A DNA stretch of 64,000 bases from Streptomyces sp. CG 926 (GCF_003148825.1 NZ_QGGZ01000002.1:434001-498000); one strand, 5' to 3'; positions 43,150 through 53,319 are shown, counted from the stretch's first letter. Numbers and translations are program-made. Notes: a model not told the origin generated them from the letters alone.

Positions 43150-43183
43150 TGAGGTAAGCCTCGGTTAAGTTAGGTCCGCCTCA
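43150..43183. promoter_or_regulatory. Two overlapping weak iron boxes before efeO
   Basis: Two overlapping 19-base windows, 43150-43168 and 43165-43183, match the iron-box consensus at about 12 and 13 of 19 positions. IdeR-type repressors often bind as two overlapping dimers. They lie 55 to 88 bases before the efeO start. Confidence 0.55.
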
Positions 43184-43237
43184 ACGGCCTCTCCCTCCTC
43201 GGGGCGGCCCCTCACGTCCGACGCCAGGAGCCCCCAT

Positions 43238-44392
43238 ATGCGCCCCGCTCGCCTCACTGTCATCGCCGCGGCCTCCGTGGCGGCCGCACTGACCGCCGTC
43301 ACCGGCTGCGCCGAGAAGAGCGACGCGGGTGGCGACAAGGCGATCAAGGTGGCGGCGTCCGACAGCGCCTGCGAGGTGTCGAAGACGGAGTTCCCGTCCG
43401 GCAAGGTGCAGATCGACGTCGAGAACAAGGGCTCCAAGGTCACCGAGGTCTACGTCCTCTTCCCGGACGCCCGCATCGTGACCGAGCGCGAGAACATCGG
43501 CCCCGGCACCAAGGCCTCCATCACCGCCGAGATCAAGGCCGGCGACTACGAGATCGTCTGCAAGCCCGGTATGAAGGGCGACGGCATCTCCCAGAAGGTC
43601 AAGGCCACCGGCGGCAAGGGCGGCGAGGAGAAGCGCTCCCCCGAGATGGACGCCGCGGTCGCCGCCTACCGCGCGTACGTGGTCCAGCAGGCCGAGGAGA
43701 CCCTCCCCAAGGCGACGGCCTTCGCTGCCGCCGTCAAGGCCGGCGACGTCGAGGGCGCGAAGAAGCTCTACGCGGGCTCGCGCATCGGCTGGGAGCGCAC
43801 CGAGCCGGTCGCCGAGTCCTTCGGTGACATCGACCCCAAGGTCGACGTCCGCGAGGACGGCCTGGAGGCCGGTCAGGACCTGGAGAAGGACTGGACCGGC
43901 TGGCACCGCCTGGAGAAGGCCCTGTGGGCCGACAACAAGATCGGCGACCGGGAGAAGGAGCTCGCCGACCTCCTGATCACCGACCTCACCGACTGGCAGA
44001 AGAAGGTCGGCCAGGCGGAGATCACCCCGACCTCGATGGCCAACGGCGCCAAGGAGCTCCTGGACGAGGTCGCCACCGGCAAGGTCACCGGTGAGGAGGA
44101 GCGCTACTCGCGCACCGACCTGGTCGACTTCAAGGCCAACGTCGAGGGCGCGGAGAAGGCGTTCGAGCTGCTCAAGCCGATCGCCTCGAAGAACGACCCG
44201 GAGCTGGTCAAGCAGCTCGACACCCAGTTCGCGGCCCTGAACACCCTTCTGGACAAGTACCGCGCCGACAAGACCACCTACGAGTTCACCTCGTACGACA
44301 AGGTCGGCGAGCCGGAGCGCAAGGAGCTCTCGGACGGCGTGAACGCGCTCGCCGAGCCGCTCTCCAAGCTCGCCGCAGCGGTCACCAAGTAA
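43238..44392 (+). CDS. efeO: Iron uptake lipoprotein EfeO
   Basis: A 384-residue protein with lipobox VTGCAE and Cys near 24. Residues 38-130 form a cupredoxin-like domain, and 140-384 the M75/imelysin domain with GWHRLEKALW near 220, holding the HxxE metal motif. EfeO collects ferrous or ferric iron outside the membrane and works with EfeB and EfeU. It is the first gene of an efeOBU operon and has iron-box-like sequence upstream. Confidence 0.94.
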   Translation: MRPARLTVIAAASVAAALTAVTGCAEKSDAGGDKAIKVAASDSACEVSKTEFPSGKVQIDVENKGSKVTEVYVLFPDARIVTERENIGPGTKASITAEIKAGDYEIVCKPGMKGDGISQKVKATGGKGGEEKRSPEMDAAVAAYRAYVVQQAEETLPKATAFAAAVKAGDVEGAKKLYAGSRIGWERTEPVAESFGDIDPKVDVREDGLEAGQDLEKDWTGWHRLEKALWADNKIGDREKELADLLITDLTDWQKKVGQAEITPTSMANGAKELLDEVATGKVTGEEERYSRTDLVDFKANVEGAEKAFELLKPIASKNDPELVKQLDTQFAALNTLLDKYRADKTTYEFTSYDKVGEPERKELSDGVNALAEPLSKLAAAVTK

Positions 44393-44424
44393 CCGGCGGA
44401 GACGGAAGCAGGCGGGAGAGGACG

Positions 44425-45729
44425 ATGACCGAGTCGGACTCGGCTGCTCAGCAGCCGCAGCAGTCTCAGCAAGGCGACGACGGTGCGGCGGCGACCTCCG
44501 GCGCGGCACCCTCGCGGCGTGCGGTGCTGGGCTGGGGCGGGGCCGGGTTCGCGCTCGGCGCCGCCGCGGCCGGCGGTGCGGTGGCGGCCTTCGGCGGCGG
44601 CCCGGACATGGTGTCGGCGGCGGCCGCCGGGGCGGCCGTGCCGTTCCACGGCGAGCACCAGGCCGGTATCGCGACCGCCGTGCAGGACCGCCTGCACTTC
44701 GCGGCCTTCGACGTGAAGACGAAGGACCGCGCGGAACTGATCAAGCTCCTCAAGGAGTGGACGGTGGCGGCCCGCCTGATGACGGCCGGTCTGCCGGTCG
44801 GTGAGGGCGGCTTCGGCGGCCTCCCGGAGGCCCCGCCGGACGACACCGGCGAGGCGCTGGGCCTGAAGGCCTCCCGGCTCACCCTGACCATCGGCTTCGG
44901 GCCGGGCCTGTTCGCCAAGGACCGGTTCGGGCTGGAGGGTCGGCGCCCCGAGGCGCTGGTGGACCTGGAGCTGTTCCCCGGCGACAACCTGGACCCGGCC
45001 CGCTCCGGCGGCGACCTCTGCGTCCAGGCCTGCGCCGACGACCCGCAGGTCGCGGTGCACGCGATCCGCCAGCTGGCCCGCATCGGCTTCGGCCGCACCG
45101 CCATGCGCTGGTCGCAGCTCGGCTTCGGCAAGACCTCGTCGACCACCCCGGACGAGCAGACCCCGCGCAACATGATGGGCTTCAAGGACGGCACCCGGAA
45201 CATCTCCGGCACCGACAAGGCCGCCCTGGACAAGCACGTGTGGGTCGCCGCGGGCGACGGCAGCGACTGGCTGACCGGTGGTTCGTACCTGGTGGCGCGC
45301 CGGATCCGGATGCACATCGAGACCTGGGACCGGACCTCGCTGCAGGAGCAGGAGGACATCTTCGGCCGCGACAAGGGCGAGGGTGCCCCCGTCGGCAAGT
45401 CCAAGGAGCGCGACGAGCCGTTCCTGAAGGCGATGAAGCCGGAGGCGCACGTGCGCCTCGCGCACCCGGACACCAACGACGGTGCGACGATCCTGCGCCG
45501 CGGCTACTCCTTCACCGACGGCACGGACGGCCTGGGCCGCCTGGACGCGGGTCTGTTCTTCCTCGCCTACCAGCGCGACATACGCAAGGGCTTCGTCCCG
45601 GTCCAGCGCAACCTGTCGAAGAACGACGCGCTCAACGAATACATCCAGCACGTGGGTTCGGCCGTCTTCGCCGTCCCGCCGGGCGTCCGCGACAAGGACG
45701 ACTGGTGGGGCCGGACGCTGTTCGCGTAG
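44425..45729 (+). CDS. efeB: Deferrochelatase/DyP-type peroxidase EfeB
   Basis: A 434-residue DyP-type heme peroxidase exported by TAT: SRRAVLGWGGAGF near 30, followed by an Ala-rich stretch. The DyP signature GFKDGTRN lies near 251. The proximal-His region is AHVRLAHPDTNDGATILRRG near 340. It oxidises ferrous iron or removes iron from heme for EfeU. It starts 32 bases after efeO. Confidence 0.94.
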   Translation: MTESDSAAQQPQQSQQGDDGAAATSGAAPSRRAVLGWGGAGFALGAAAAGGAVAAFGGGPDMVSAAAAGAAVPFHGEHQAGIATAVQDRLHFAAFDVKTKDRAELIKLLKEWTVAARLMTAGLPVGEGGFGGLPEAPPDDTGEALGLKASRLTLTIGFGPGLFAKDRFGLEGRRPEALVDLELFPGDNLDPARSGGDLCVQACADDPQVAVHAIRQLARIGFGRTAMRWSQLGFGKTSSTTPDEQTPRNMMGFKDGTRNISGTDKAALDKHVWVAAGDGSDWLTGGSYLVARRIRMHIETWDRTSLQEQEDIFGRDKGEGAPVGKSKERDEPFLKAMKPEAHVRLAHPDTNDGATILRRGYSFTDGTDGLGRLDAGLFFLAYQRDIRKGFVPVQRNLSKNDALNEYIQHVGSAVFAVPPGVRDKDDWWGRTLFA

Positions 45730-45754
45730 TCCCCGCCGGAGAGGAACAACCGCC

Positions 45755-46612
45755 GTGTTCGGCAACTATCTGATCGGCCTGCGCGAGGGGCTGGAGGCCA
45801 GCCTGGTCGTCTGCATCCTCGTCGCCTACCTGGTGAAGACCGACCGCAAGGACGCCCTGCGTCCGGTGTGGCTGGGCATCGCGATCGCCTGCGGGCTGTC
45901 GCTCGCCTTCGGCGCGATGCTCGAATTCGGCACCCAGGAGCTGACCTTCGAGGCGCAGGAGCTGCTCGGCGGCAGCCTGTCGATCATCTCGGTGGGTCTG
46001 GTGACGTGGATGGTCTTCTGGATGAAGCGCACCGCGCGGCATCTGAAGGCCGAACTGCACGGCAAGCTCGACACGGCGCTGGCCATGGGCACGGGGGCGC
46101 TGGTCGCCACCGCCTTCCTGGCCGTCGGCCGGGAAGGCCTGGAGACGGCGCTGTTCGTGTGGGCGTCGGTACGGGCCAGCGGTGAGGGTTCCTCGGCGCC
46201 GCTGATCGGCGTGCTGCTGGGCATCGCCACGGCGATCCTGCTGGGCTACCTCTTCTACCGGGGCACGCTGAAGATCAATCTGGCGAAGTTCTTCCGGTGG
46301 ACCGGCGCCATGCTGGTGATCGTGGCCGCGGGCGTGCTGGCGTACGGGGTCCACGACCTCCAGGAGGCCCGCTTCCTCGGCGGCCTGGGCGACAAGGCCT
46401 TCGACATCAGCGAGACGATCCCGCCGGACAGCTGGTACGGGACCCTGCTCAAGGGCGTCTTCAACTTCCAGCCCGACCCCACGGTCCTCCAGCTCACCGT
46501 GTGGCTGCTGTACCTGGTCCCGGTGCTGACCCTGTTCCTCGTGGACCGGAGCCGCGCCGCCAGTGCGCCGAAGCTGCGGCCCTCGGACTCGGACTCGACG
46601 CCCGCCAACTGA
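45755..46612 (+). CDS. efeU: Ferrous/ferric iron permease EfeU
   Basis: A 285-residue FTR1-family permease with seven helices. Both REGLE iron motifs are present: LREGLEAS near 9-16 and GREGLETA near 123-130. Start GTG 45755, with GAGAGGAA upstream. It follows efeB after 25 bases and ends the operon. The gene order O-B-U differs from E. coli U-O-B. Confidence 0.94.
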   Translation: MFGNYLIGLREGLEASLVVCILVAYLVKTDRKDALRPVWLGIAIACGLSLAFGAMLEFGTQELTFEAQELLGGSLSIISVGLVTWMVFWMKRTARHLKAELHGKLDTALAMGTGALVATAFLAVGREGLETALFVWASVRASGEGSSAPLIGVLLGIATAILLGYLFYRGTLKINLAKFFRWTGAMLVIVAAGVLAYGVHDLQEARFLGGLGDKAFDISETIPPDSWYGTLLKGVFNFQPDPTVLQLTVWLLYLVPVLTLFLVDRSRAASAPKLRPSDSDSTPAN

Positions 46613-46636
46613 GCGGACGTCTCCTTCGGACCGCCG

Positions 46637-46686
46637 CCGACAGGCTGTGGTGAGGGGCCCTCGGGCCCGTCACCACAGCCTGTCGG
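46637..46686. terminator. Long terminator hairpin after efeU
   Basis: ccgacaggctgtggtga pairs with tcaccacagcctgtcgg (17 bp), with a ggggccc/gggcccg inner part and a short loop. It lies between efeU and the convergent GNAT gene and slightly overlaps its 3' end. Confidence 0.85.
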
Positions 46687-47233
46687 TGTTTCCGGGGTGG
46701 AGCGGGACGCGGACGCCCGTGAAGGCGGCGCGGACCCGGCCCGGGTCGTCGGTGAAGAAGGCCGCCTGCACCACCTTGTCGAAGCCCTCCTCGTCGGTGG
46801 CCAGGGGATCCTCGGGGGTGCCGCCCACCAGGACGGTCCCGGGCAGCACTTCGAAGCCGGCGGCCTCGTAGAAGGCCGCCAGGGGCCGGTCGCAGCTGAA
46901 GAGCGCCAGGTCCACGGCCGGGTCCGCCGCCAGTTCGGCGCGGGCGGCCGCCACCAGCCGGCCGCCGAGGCCGCGGCCGCGCAGCTCCGGCAGCGCGACC
47001 ACGGAGCTCAGCCCGGCGGCCCGGTACGTACGGCCCGCGAGCGGGATCGGCTTGTGGAGCAGCGACAGCGCGGCGGCCACCGTCCCGGAGCCGTCCACGA
47101 GCAGCATGGTCCGCGGCCGCAGCGCCGGGTCGTGGCCCGGCGTGGAGCCGGGCCACACCATCGCCTCCAGCGCGGCGACCTGCCGAGCCGACGCCTCGGG
47201 CACGTCGGCCTCGGCGAAAGCGACCACCCTCAT
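46670..47233 (-). CDS. GNAT family acetyltransferase
   Basis: A 187-residue GNAT protein starting at ATG 47233. The acetyl-CoA loop is VVALPELRGRGLGGRLVAAA, near 80-99, followed by ALFSCDRPLAAFYEAAGFEV near 115-135. The acceptor is unknown. It ends within the efeU terminator. The longer open frame upstream adds 49 unlikely residues. Confidence 0.85.
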   Translation of the reverse strand: MRVVAFAEADVPEASARQVAALEAMVWPGSTPGHDPALRPRTMLLVDGSGTVAAALSLLHKPIPLAGRTYRAAGLSSVVALPELRGRGLGGRLVAAARAELAADPAVDLALFSCDRPLAAFYEAAGFEVLPGTVLVGGTPEDPLATDEEGFDKVVQAAFFTDDPGRVRAAFTGVRVPLHPGNTDRLW

Positions 47234-47333
47234 GAGCGGACCTCCTGAATCGGCTGCGGCGACGCTGCCGGGGGCGCTGCCCCCGGACCCCCACGCCGGG
47301 AACGCCGGGCGGCTGTAGTGCGGGCATGCCCTC

Positions 47334-48197
47334 TCACGGGATGCGGACGCCCTCGCCGCCCACCCTGACCCGGGGGTCACCCGCGCGCAGTTCCACCGTG
47401 AGGACCCCCGGGCGGCCCATGTCCGTTCCCTGGTGGAGGGTGAGCACGGCGTCCTCCGGGACCAGGCCGCGCTCGCGGGCGTACGCGCCGAAGGCGGCCG
47501 CGGCGGCTCCCGTGGCGGGGTCCTCGACCACGCCGCCGACCGGGAAGGGGTTGCGTACGTGGAACTCCGCCGGGCCGGTCCGGTGCACCAGCTGGACCGT
47601 GACGAGGTCCAGGCGCCGCATCAGGGCCTCCAGGCGGGCGAAGTCGTAGGCCAGGTCCGCGAGCCGGGCCCGGGTGCGGGCGCCGATCACCAGGTGCCGC
47701 GCCCCGGCGTAGGCGATCGCGGGCGGGAACGCCGGGTCCAGGTCGGCCTCGGGCCAGTCCAGGGCGGCCAGTGCTTCCGCGAGGTCGGCGGCGCCGATCT
47801 CCTCGGTGTGCGGCTCGACGCTGGTGAGCGTGGCCCGCAGCCGCCCGCCCTCGGAGGTGACGGACACCGGTACGGTCCCCGCCCGGGTGGCGAGGAGGAA
47901 CTCCCCCGGCCCGAGCCGCTCCCCCAGCGCCACGGCCGTGGCCACGGTCGCGTGCCCGCAGAAGGGGACCTCCACCTTCGGGCTGAAGTAGCGCACGGTG
48001 AAGGATCGGCCCTCCGCGCCGCCGAGCCCCTCGGGCGGGGCGGTCAGGAAGGCCGACTCGCTGTAGCCCAGCTCGGCCGCGATCTCCAGCATGGCGCGCT
48101 CGTCCAGTCCGGCGGCGTCGAGCACGACGCCGGCCGGGTTGCCACCGTCCGGGTCGTGGGAGAAGGCGGTGTAGCGCAGTACCTCGGTATCGGTCAT
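47334..48197 (-). CDS. PhzF family epimerase/isomerase
   Basis: A 287-residue, full-length PhzF protein. The N-terminal FSHDPDGGNPAGVVLD, catalytic Glu in LGYSESAFL near 45, the second motif FSPKVEVPFCGHATVATAVAL and the late motif VEDPATGAAAAAFGAYAR are all present. The substrate is unknown. Start ATG 48197. Confidence 0.88.
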   Translation of the reverse strand: MTDTEVLRYTAFSHDPDGGNPAGVVLDAAGLDERAMLEIAAELGYSESAFLTAPPEGLGGAEGRSFTVRYFSPKVEVPFCGHATVATAVALGERLGPGEFLLATRAGTVPVSVTSEGGRLRATLTSVEPHTEEIGAADLAEALAALDWPEADLDPAFPPAIAYAGARHLVIGARTRARLADLAYDFARLEALMRRLDLVTVQLVHRTGPAEFHVRNPFPVGGVVEDPATGAAAAAFGAYARERGLVPEDAVLTLHQGTDMGRPGVLTVELRAGDPRVRVGGEGVRIP

Positions 48198-48342
48198 CCG
48201 GCCATGATCAACCGCGCCCCCGCGGCCTGGCAATGTGATTCCCGCGGCGGATCCGCCGCGCCTCGGCCGCGCCTCCGCCGCGGATCCGTACGGCGTATCC
48301 GGCCGTGCGTCCCGGGCTGCGCAACCCTCCGTCCGGCACCGC

Positions 48343-49104
48343 TCAGCCGCGGCCGATGTACGGCATCGAGGTCGCCATCACCGTCGCGAACTGCACGTTC
48401 GCCTCCAGCGGGAGCTCCGCCATGTGCAGGACGGTGCGGGCCACGTCGGCGGCGTCCATCACCGGCTCGACGGCCAACTGCCCGTTGGCCTGGAGGATGC
48501 CGGTCTGCATCCGCTCGGTCATATCGGTCGCCGCGTTGCCGATGTCGATCTGGCCGCAGGCGATCCGGTACGGCCGCCCGTCCAGCGACAGGGACTTGGT
48601 CAGGCCGGTCATCGCGTGCTTGGTCGCCGTGTAGGCGATGGAGTGGGGGCGCGGCACGTGCGCCGAGATGGAGCCGTTGTTGATGATGCGGCCGCCCTGC
48701 GGATCCTGTCGTTTCATCTGCCGGAAGACGGCCTGCGCGCACAGGAAGGCGCCGGTGAGGTTGACGTCGACGACCGAGCGCCAGGCCTCGTAGGTGAGGT
48801 CCTCCAGCGGGACCCCGCCCGGCCCGAAGGTGCCTGCGTTGTTGAAGAGCAGATCGAGGCGTCCGTACCGGGCCCGGACCGACGCGAAGAGCGCCGTCAC
48901 GTCGTCCGGGTCGCTGACGTCCGCCCGTACGCACAGCACGTCGGCGTCCTCCCCGGCGGCCGCGGCGGTCTCCTCCAGCGGCTCGGTGCGACGGCCGGCC
49001 ACGGCCACGGCCCAGCCCGCAGCGGCCAGGGTCAGCGCCACGGAGCGGCCGATCCCGGAGCCGGCGCCCGTCACCACGGCGATCTTCTTCGTACGTTCGT
49101 CCAT
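48343..49104 (-). CDS. Short-chain dehydrogenase/reductase
   Basis: A 253-residue classical SDR. Cofactor motif [15 protein letters not shown] near 11-25, GRRTEP suggesting NADP, NNAG near 89, catalytic Ser in NGSISAH and YTATK near 157. The substrate is unknown. It is divergent from the MFS gene across about 108 bases. Confidence 0.9.
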   Translation of the reverse strand: MDERTKKIAVVTGAGSGIGRSVALTLAAAGWAVAVAGRRTEPLEETAAAAGEDADVLCVRADVSDPDDVTALFASVRARYGRLDLLFNNAGTFGPGGVPLEDLTYEAWRSVVDVNLTGAFLCAQAVFRQMKRQDPQGGRIINNGSISAHVPRPHSIAYTATKHAMTGLTKSLSLDGRPYRIACGQIDIGNAATDMTERMQTGILQANGQLAVEPVMDAADVARTVLHMAELPLEANVQFATVMATSMPYIGRG

Positions 49105-49212
49105 GGGGCCGCAGGCTACGTCACACGACGCCCCGTTCCCCGGACGTTCCGATTGCTGAGAACATGGGTCGGTCAGGGGTGCGTAGATCAGATGAGAAGA
49201 CTGGAGTTCCGC

Positions 49213-50523
49213 ATGTCGGAGAGAGGCCCCGCGACGGCCGCCTCGCACGACTCGTCGCCCGCGTCACCCCCTGTCCCCACCGCCTCGACACCCCTGAAGG
49301 CCGCCCGCCGCACGAGCCTGCTGGTCACCTTCATCCTCGGCGGGCTCACCGCCCTCCCCCCGCTGTCCATGGACATGTACCTGCCGGCCCTGCCGCAGGT
49401 CACCGACGCCCTGAACAGCCCGGCCGCGACCATCCAGCTCACCCTCACCGCCTGTCTCGCCGGCATGGCCATGGGCCAGCTGGTCATCGGCCCGATGAGC
49501 GACAAGTGGGGCCGCCGCCGGCCCCTGCTCATCGGCATGGTCGTCTACGTCCTGGCCACCGCGATCTGCGCGCTCGCCCCGACCGCCGAACTGCTCATCG
49601 CCTTCCGGCTGCTCCAGGGCCTCGCCGGCGCCGCCGCGATCGTCATCGCACGCGCCGTCGTGCGCGACCTGTACGACGGCGACGAGATGGCCCGCTTCTT
49701 CTCCACCCTGATGCTCATATCCGGGGCCGCCCCGATCATCGCCCCGCTCATCGGCGGCCAGGTGCTGCGCTTCGCCGACTGGCGCGGGGTCTTCGTCGTC
49801 CTCACCGTCGTCGGCGCGGCGTTGACCCTGCTGGTCTGGCGCGCCCTCGGCGAGACCCTGCCGCCCGAACGACGGCACACCGGCGGCGTCGGCTCGGCCC
49901 TGCGGACCATGCGCGGGCTGCTCGGCGACCGCGTCTTCGCCGGCTACACCCTGACCGGCGGCTTCGCCTTCGCCGCGCTCTTCTCCTACATCTCCGCCTC
50001 GCCGTTCGTCATCCAGGAGATCTACGGGGCCTCGCCCCAGGCCTTCTCCCTGCTCTTCGGGCTCAACTCCGTCGGCCTGATCCTCGTCGGCCAGATCAAC
50101 GGCAAGCTGCTGGTGGGCCGGGTCAGCCTGGACAAGGCGCTGACCTTCGGGCTCACGATCGTCACCGTCGCCGCGGTGGCCCTGCTGCTGATGTCGACCG
50201 GCGTCTTCGGGGAGGTCGGGCTGACCCCGATCGCCGCCGCGCTGTTCGTGCTGATGTCGGCGATGGGCGTGGTCCTGCCGAACACCAACGCGCAGGCCCT
50301 GATGCGGACCCCGCACGCGGCCGGCTCGGCCTCCGCGCTGCTCGGCACCACCTCGTTCCTGGTGGGTGCGATCGCCTCCCCCCTGGTGGGTATCGCGGGC
50401 GAGGACACCGCGGTCCCGATGGCCCTGGTCCAGCTGGTGTGCGCCCTGCTCGCCCTGAGCGCCTTCTTCGGTCTGTGCCGCCCGTGGCGCAGCCGCGAAC
50501 CGCTGGAACCCGCCGCTCTCTGA
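49213..50523 (+). CDS. Bcr/CflA-type MFS drug efflux transporter
   Basis: A 436-residue 12-helix transporter. Bcr/CflA features: [20 protein letters not shown] near 50-70, motif [37 protein letters not shown] and a DLYDG segment. The 30-residue N-terminus is Ser/Pro-rich. ATG 49213 has CTGGAG 6 bases before; ATG 49192 is upstream. It exports drugs such as bicyclomycin-like compounds in relatives; the substrate here is unknown. Confidence 0.9.
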   Translation: MSERGPATAASHDSSPASPPVPTASTPLKAARRTSLLVTFILGGLTALPPLSMDMYLPALPQVTDALNSPAATIQLTLTACLAGMAMGQLVIGPMSDKWGRRRPLLIGMVVYVLATAICALAPTAELLIAFRLLQGLAGAAAIVIARAVVRDLYDGDEMARFFSTLMLISGAAPIIAPLIGGQVLRFADWRGVFVVLTVVGAALTLLVWRALGETLPPERRHTGGVGSALRTMRGLLGDRVFAGYTLTGGFAFAALFSYISASPFVIQEIYGASPQAFSLLFGLNSVGLILVGQINGKLLVGRVSLDKALTFGLTIVTVAAVALLLMSTGVFGEVGLTPIAAALFVLMSAMGVVLPNTNAQALMRTPHAAGSASALLGTTSFLVGAIASPLVGIAGEDTAVPMALVQLVCALLALSAFFGLCRPWRSREPLEPAAL

Positions 50524-50793
50524 CCGCCCTCGGTCACCCGAATGGAGCAACCCGTCCGGCGGGAACGTCAGCGGTCTGAAACCGTGACCGTTCCCGCTGG
50601 TCAGGGTCGTGGCGAGGGGTGCGGCCGACCGGCGCCGGGTGGCCCGTCGAGGGGGTTGCCCTTGGGCCGAACAGGTGGTTTTCGCCGTGCGGGTGCACGC
50701 CTCGTCGGTTCGGGTATGCAGAATGCTTTTGGCGATACTTGTCCCTGGGTGCGCACTTCTGCATGAAGCCCCGTAGTTGGAGGTAGACCGCCC

Positions 50794-51654
50794 ATGGCGG
50801 CGATCGGAAGCCCCACCGTCAGAAGGCGCCGCCTGGGGGCGGAACTTCGCCAGCTACGCCGTGCCGCGGGCATGACGTCCCAGCAGGTGGCGGGTCGGCT
50901 CCTGGTGTCCCAGTCCAAGATCAGCCTGCTGGAGACGGGGCGTCGCGCCATCAACCCCCGCGACGTGCGCGATCTGTGCGAGCTCTACGAGGTCAGCGAC
51001 CAGTCGCTCGTCGCCTCGATGATGCGGATGGCGAAGCAGTCCCGCCAGCAGGGCTGGTGGGTCGCGTACGGCGACGTCCCCTACAGCGTGTTCGTCGGGA
51101 TGGAGACGGAGGCCGTCGCCATCCACTCGTACGAGCCCCTGGTGATCCCCGGTCTGCTGCAGACCCCCGCCTACGCCGCCGCGGTCATCGCCGAGACGAA
51201 CCCGCACATCACGGCCGAGCAGGCCGCCACCCTGCTCCAGGTACGGCTACGGCGCCAGCATCGCGCCCACCACCCCGCCCGCTCCCTGCGCTTATGGGTC
51301 GTCCTGGACGAATCGGCATTACACCGCGCCGTCGGCACCCCCGACATCATGCGCGAACAGCTCGATCATCTGGACCGGCTCAGCGCCCAACCGCACATCA
51401 CCGTGCAGGTCCTCTCGCACACCGCGGGAGCCCACCCCGGCGTCTCGGGGCAGTTCTCCATCCTCTCGTTCCCCGACAGTGACGCGGGAGTCGTGTATCT
51501 GGAGCGCTTCACCAGCGACCTCTACCTGGAGAAGGCCGCGGACCGCCGGCCCTACCACCTCATGTACGACCACCTGCAGGCGCAGGCGCTCGGACCCGAG
51601 CAGAGTCGCCGGTTCATCCGTGACACCAACCGGATCCACACCCGGCCCGCGTAG
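50794..51654 (+). CDS. XRE family regulator with DUF5753 domain
   Basis: A 286-residue protein. The helix-turn-helix at 16-70 reads ELRQLRRAAGMTSQQVAGRL then SQSKISLLETGRRAINPRDV. The DUF5753 domain follows (IHSYEPLVIPGLLQTPAYA, LDESALHRAVG, VQVLSHTAGAHPGVSGQFSI). Streptomyces hold many such regulators, related to WhiJ, generally paired with a DUF397 protein. No DUF397 gene is seen here. A good ribosome site GGAGG precedes ATG 50794. It probably controls the small genes that follow. Confidence 0.92.
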   Translation: MAAIGSPTVRRRRLGAELRQLRRAAGMTSQQVAGRLLVSQSKISLLETGRRAINPRDVRDLCELYEVSDQSLVASMMRMAKQSRQQGWWVAYGDVPYSVFVGMETEAVAIHSYEPLVIPGLLQTPAYAAAVIAETNPHITAEQAATLLQVRLRRQHRAHHPARSLRLWVVLDESALHRAVGTPDIMREQLDHLDRLSAQPHITVQVLSHTAGAHPGVSGQFSILSFPDSDAGVVYLERFTSDLYLEKAADRRPYHLMYDHLQAQALGPEQSRRFIRDTNRIHTRPA

Positions 51655-51674
51655 GCGATGGGCGGCGCCGAAGC

Positions 51675-51959
51675 TCAGCCGGTGACGCCGCCCTCCCAAC
51701 CGGACAGGGCTCCACAGGCGGCACACGCCGCCGCACCGCCGCCGGGTTCTCGCGCCGGTTCGGCAGCCGCCGGCGCTTGCTGCCGGGTGAGCCGGCCGAG
51801 CTGCGCGTTCCGGGTCAGGACAGACCTGAAGTGCTGCTGACGCCTCAGTTCGAGAACGTCCCTGTGCCGCATTCGGCCCACCCCGGACGATGTCAGTGCG
51901 CCCCAGAACGCACCCAGCACTGCACAGATCAGCACAAGCCTCATCAACACGTCTGCCAC
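51675..51959 (-). CDS. Small one-helix membrane protein with Cys-containing tail
   Basis: A 94-residue protein from GTG 51959 with GGAAAGGGA upstream. A hydrophobic segment near 4-20 (VLMRLVLICAVLGAFWGAL) is followed by a basic region (RMRHRDVLELRRQQHF) and a tail with CAACGAL. It is convergent with the XRE gene, 20 bases away. No family is recognised; the open frame extends further but without signal. Confidence 0.5.
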   Translation of the reverse strand: MADVLMRLVLICAVLGAFWGALTSSGVGRMRHRDVLELRRQQHFRSVLTRNAQLGRLTRQQAPAAAEPAREPGGGAAACAACGALSGWEGGVTG

Positions 51960-52202
51960 AGCGGTCCCTTTCCAGTGACGGATCCATGCAGCGGGGCTCG
52001 CGGTCGAACCCTCGGCAACACAACGACACAACGCATCGGCATATGCAGGGTTATGGCCCCGCCCTCTCAATGCACCATGTGCAGCACGCAGCCGGATTGC
52101 AGTCTTTTCCGATTTGCATGATGCGGGTCGACACCCACCCGCCACGCCATCATCACCCGCATGGCGCATACCCTGCCCGACGCCGGAAGCGTTGGGTGGA
52201 CT

Positions 52203-52511
52203 ATGACAAGAGCAAACCTCGGCGCAATCTTTCATCGTCATACAACAGACAAAGATCTCGCCGTTCCCCCCGGGGGCGCCCGCATGGGCACGTGGACATT
52301 CACGCCGGCTTCACCGGACCGCGCTCAGGGCGGGAACGCGACCCTGCATCAAGAAGGTCGGGAAATCGAACTGAATTACTCGGCCTCGGTCGTCGAGGAT
52401 TTCCTGAAGGAGATCGGCGCGATCCATCGCGAGTTCGATCTGCGATCGCGCGACGTGGCCGCGTCCGGGATGTACGCCGACGAGCCGGCGAAGCAGGACT
52501 CCCGTGTATGA
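52203..52511 (+). CDS. Unrecognised small protein
   Basis: A 102-residue protein from ATG 52203; ATG 52284 (75 residues, after GGGGG) and ATG 52161 are alternatives. The last 60 residues (LHQEGREIELNYSASVVEDF then LKEIGAIHREFDLRSRDVA) look like coding sequence with normal GC3, whereas codons before 52284 are unusually AT-rich. It ends in an 8-base overlap with the DUF2637 gene, which supports it being real. No family is recognised. Confidence 0.55.
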   Translation: MTRANLGAIFHRHTTDKDLAVPPGGARMGTWTFTPASPDRAQGGNATLHQEGREIELNYSASVVEDFLKEIGAIHREFDLRSRDVAASGMYADEPAKQDSRV

Positions 52512-53319
52512 ACCGTACGGACCGCTCGGTCGTCCCGACCATCCCGATCATCGCGACCATCCCGACCGGAGCGGCTTCCCCCCGTCACCGGAGGCCCACG
52601 CGTTCCGGCCCGGGCCGGATCCGGACCTGCTGACGGCCACGAACAGCGGATGGGATCCGGCGGAGGAGCTCGCCTTTCTCCTTCAGGGGAGCATGGCCGC
52701 CGGCCGGACGGAGACCTTCGGAAAGGCCGTCTTCGACGAGGCGAACGGCCCGATGGGCACCGATGTTCCGGTGGCCGGCCCGCCGGACACCTTCGGGCTG
52801 CCGCAGGCGCCGGCGTCCCGGGGCCACCGCCGGACCGTCCCGGCGAGGGCGCCGACCGTGGCCCTGCTCCGGACGGGCAGCCTGTGCACGGCCCTGTTGG
52901 TCGCGCTCATCGCCGCCGTCGTGAGTACCCTCAGCGGCCTCGCGATCTGTGACGCCCTTCGGCACAGCGCGATGCCCCGTACCGCCCACGACGTGGTCGG
53001 CTGGTGGCCGCTGCTGATCTACGGCCCCTGGACGGTCGCCTCCCTGTCCATCCTGAGGGCGGCGCTGCACCAGCGCCGAGCCGCCCACTCGTGGTCCGTC
53101 GTCCTGTTGTTCTCCACCTTGGCCACGCTGCTGTGCGTGTCGCAGGCGCCGAGGACGATCGCCGCCCAGGCCGCCGCGACCCTGCCCGCCATCGCCGCGC
53201 TCGCCTGCTTCCAACAGCTCGTCCGCCAGATCACGCTCACCCGACCGCCCCGCCAATCCACGCCACGGCACCGCAGCTCCAGGCCCTCCACGACCCCCGA
53301 ACTCCACTACGGGGCATGA
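52504..53319 (+). CDS. DUF2637 membrane protein
   Basis: A 271-residue protein starting at GTG inside the previous gene's end. Residues 1-115 are polar with a His/Asp-rich opening (GRPDHPDHRDHPDRSG). Four hydrophobic helices then follow, with DUF2637 features: LVALIAAVVSTLSGLAICDA, WWPLLIYGPWTVASLSIL, then HSWSVVLLFSTLATLLCVSQ. DUF2637 proteins are frequent in Streptomyces plasmids and chromosomes, with no known role. The stop overlaps the next start as ATGA. Confidence 0.75.
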   Translation: MYEPYGPLGRPDHPDHRDHPDRSGFPPSPEAHAFRPGPDPDLLTATNSGWDPAEELAFLLQGSMAAGRTETFGKAVFDEANGPMGTDVPVAGPPDTFGLPQAPASRGHRRTVPARAPTVALLRTGSLCTALLVALIAAVVSTLSGLAICDALRHSAMPRTAHDVVGWWPLLIYGPWTVASLSILRAALHQRRAAHSWSVVLLFSTLATLLCVSQAPRTIAAQAAATLPAIAALACFQQLVRQITLTRPPRQSTPRHRSSRPSTTPELHYGA

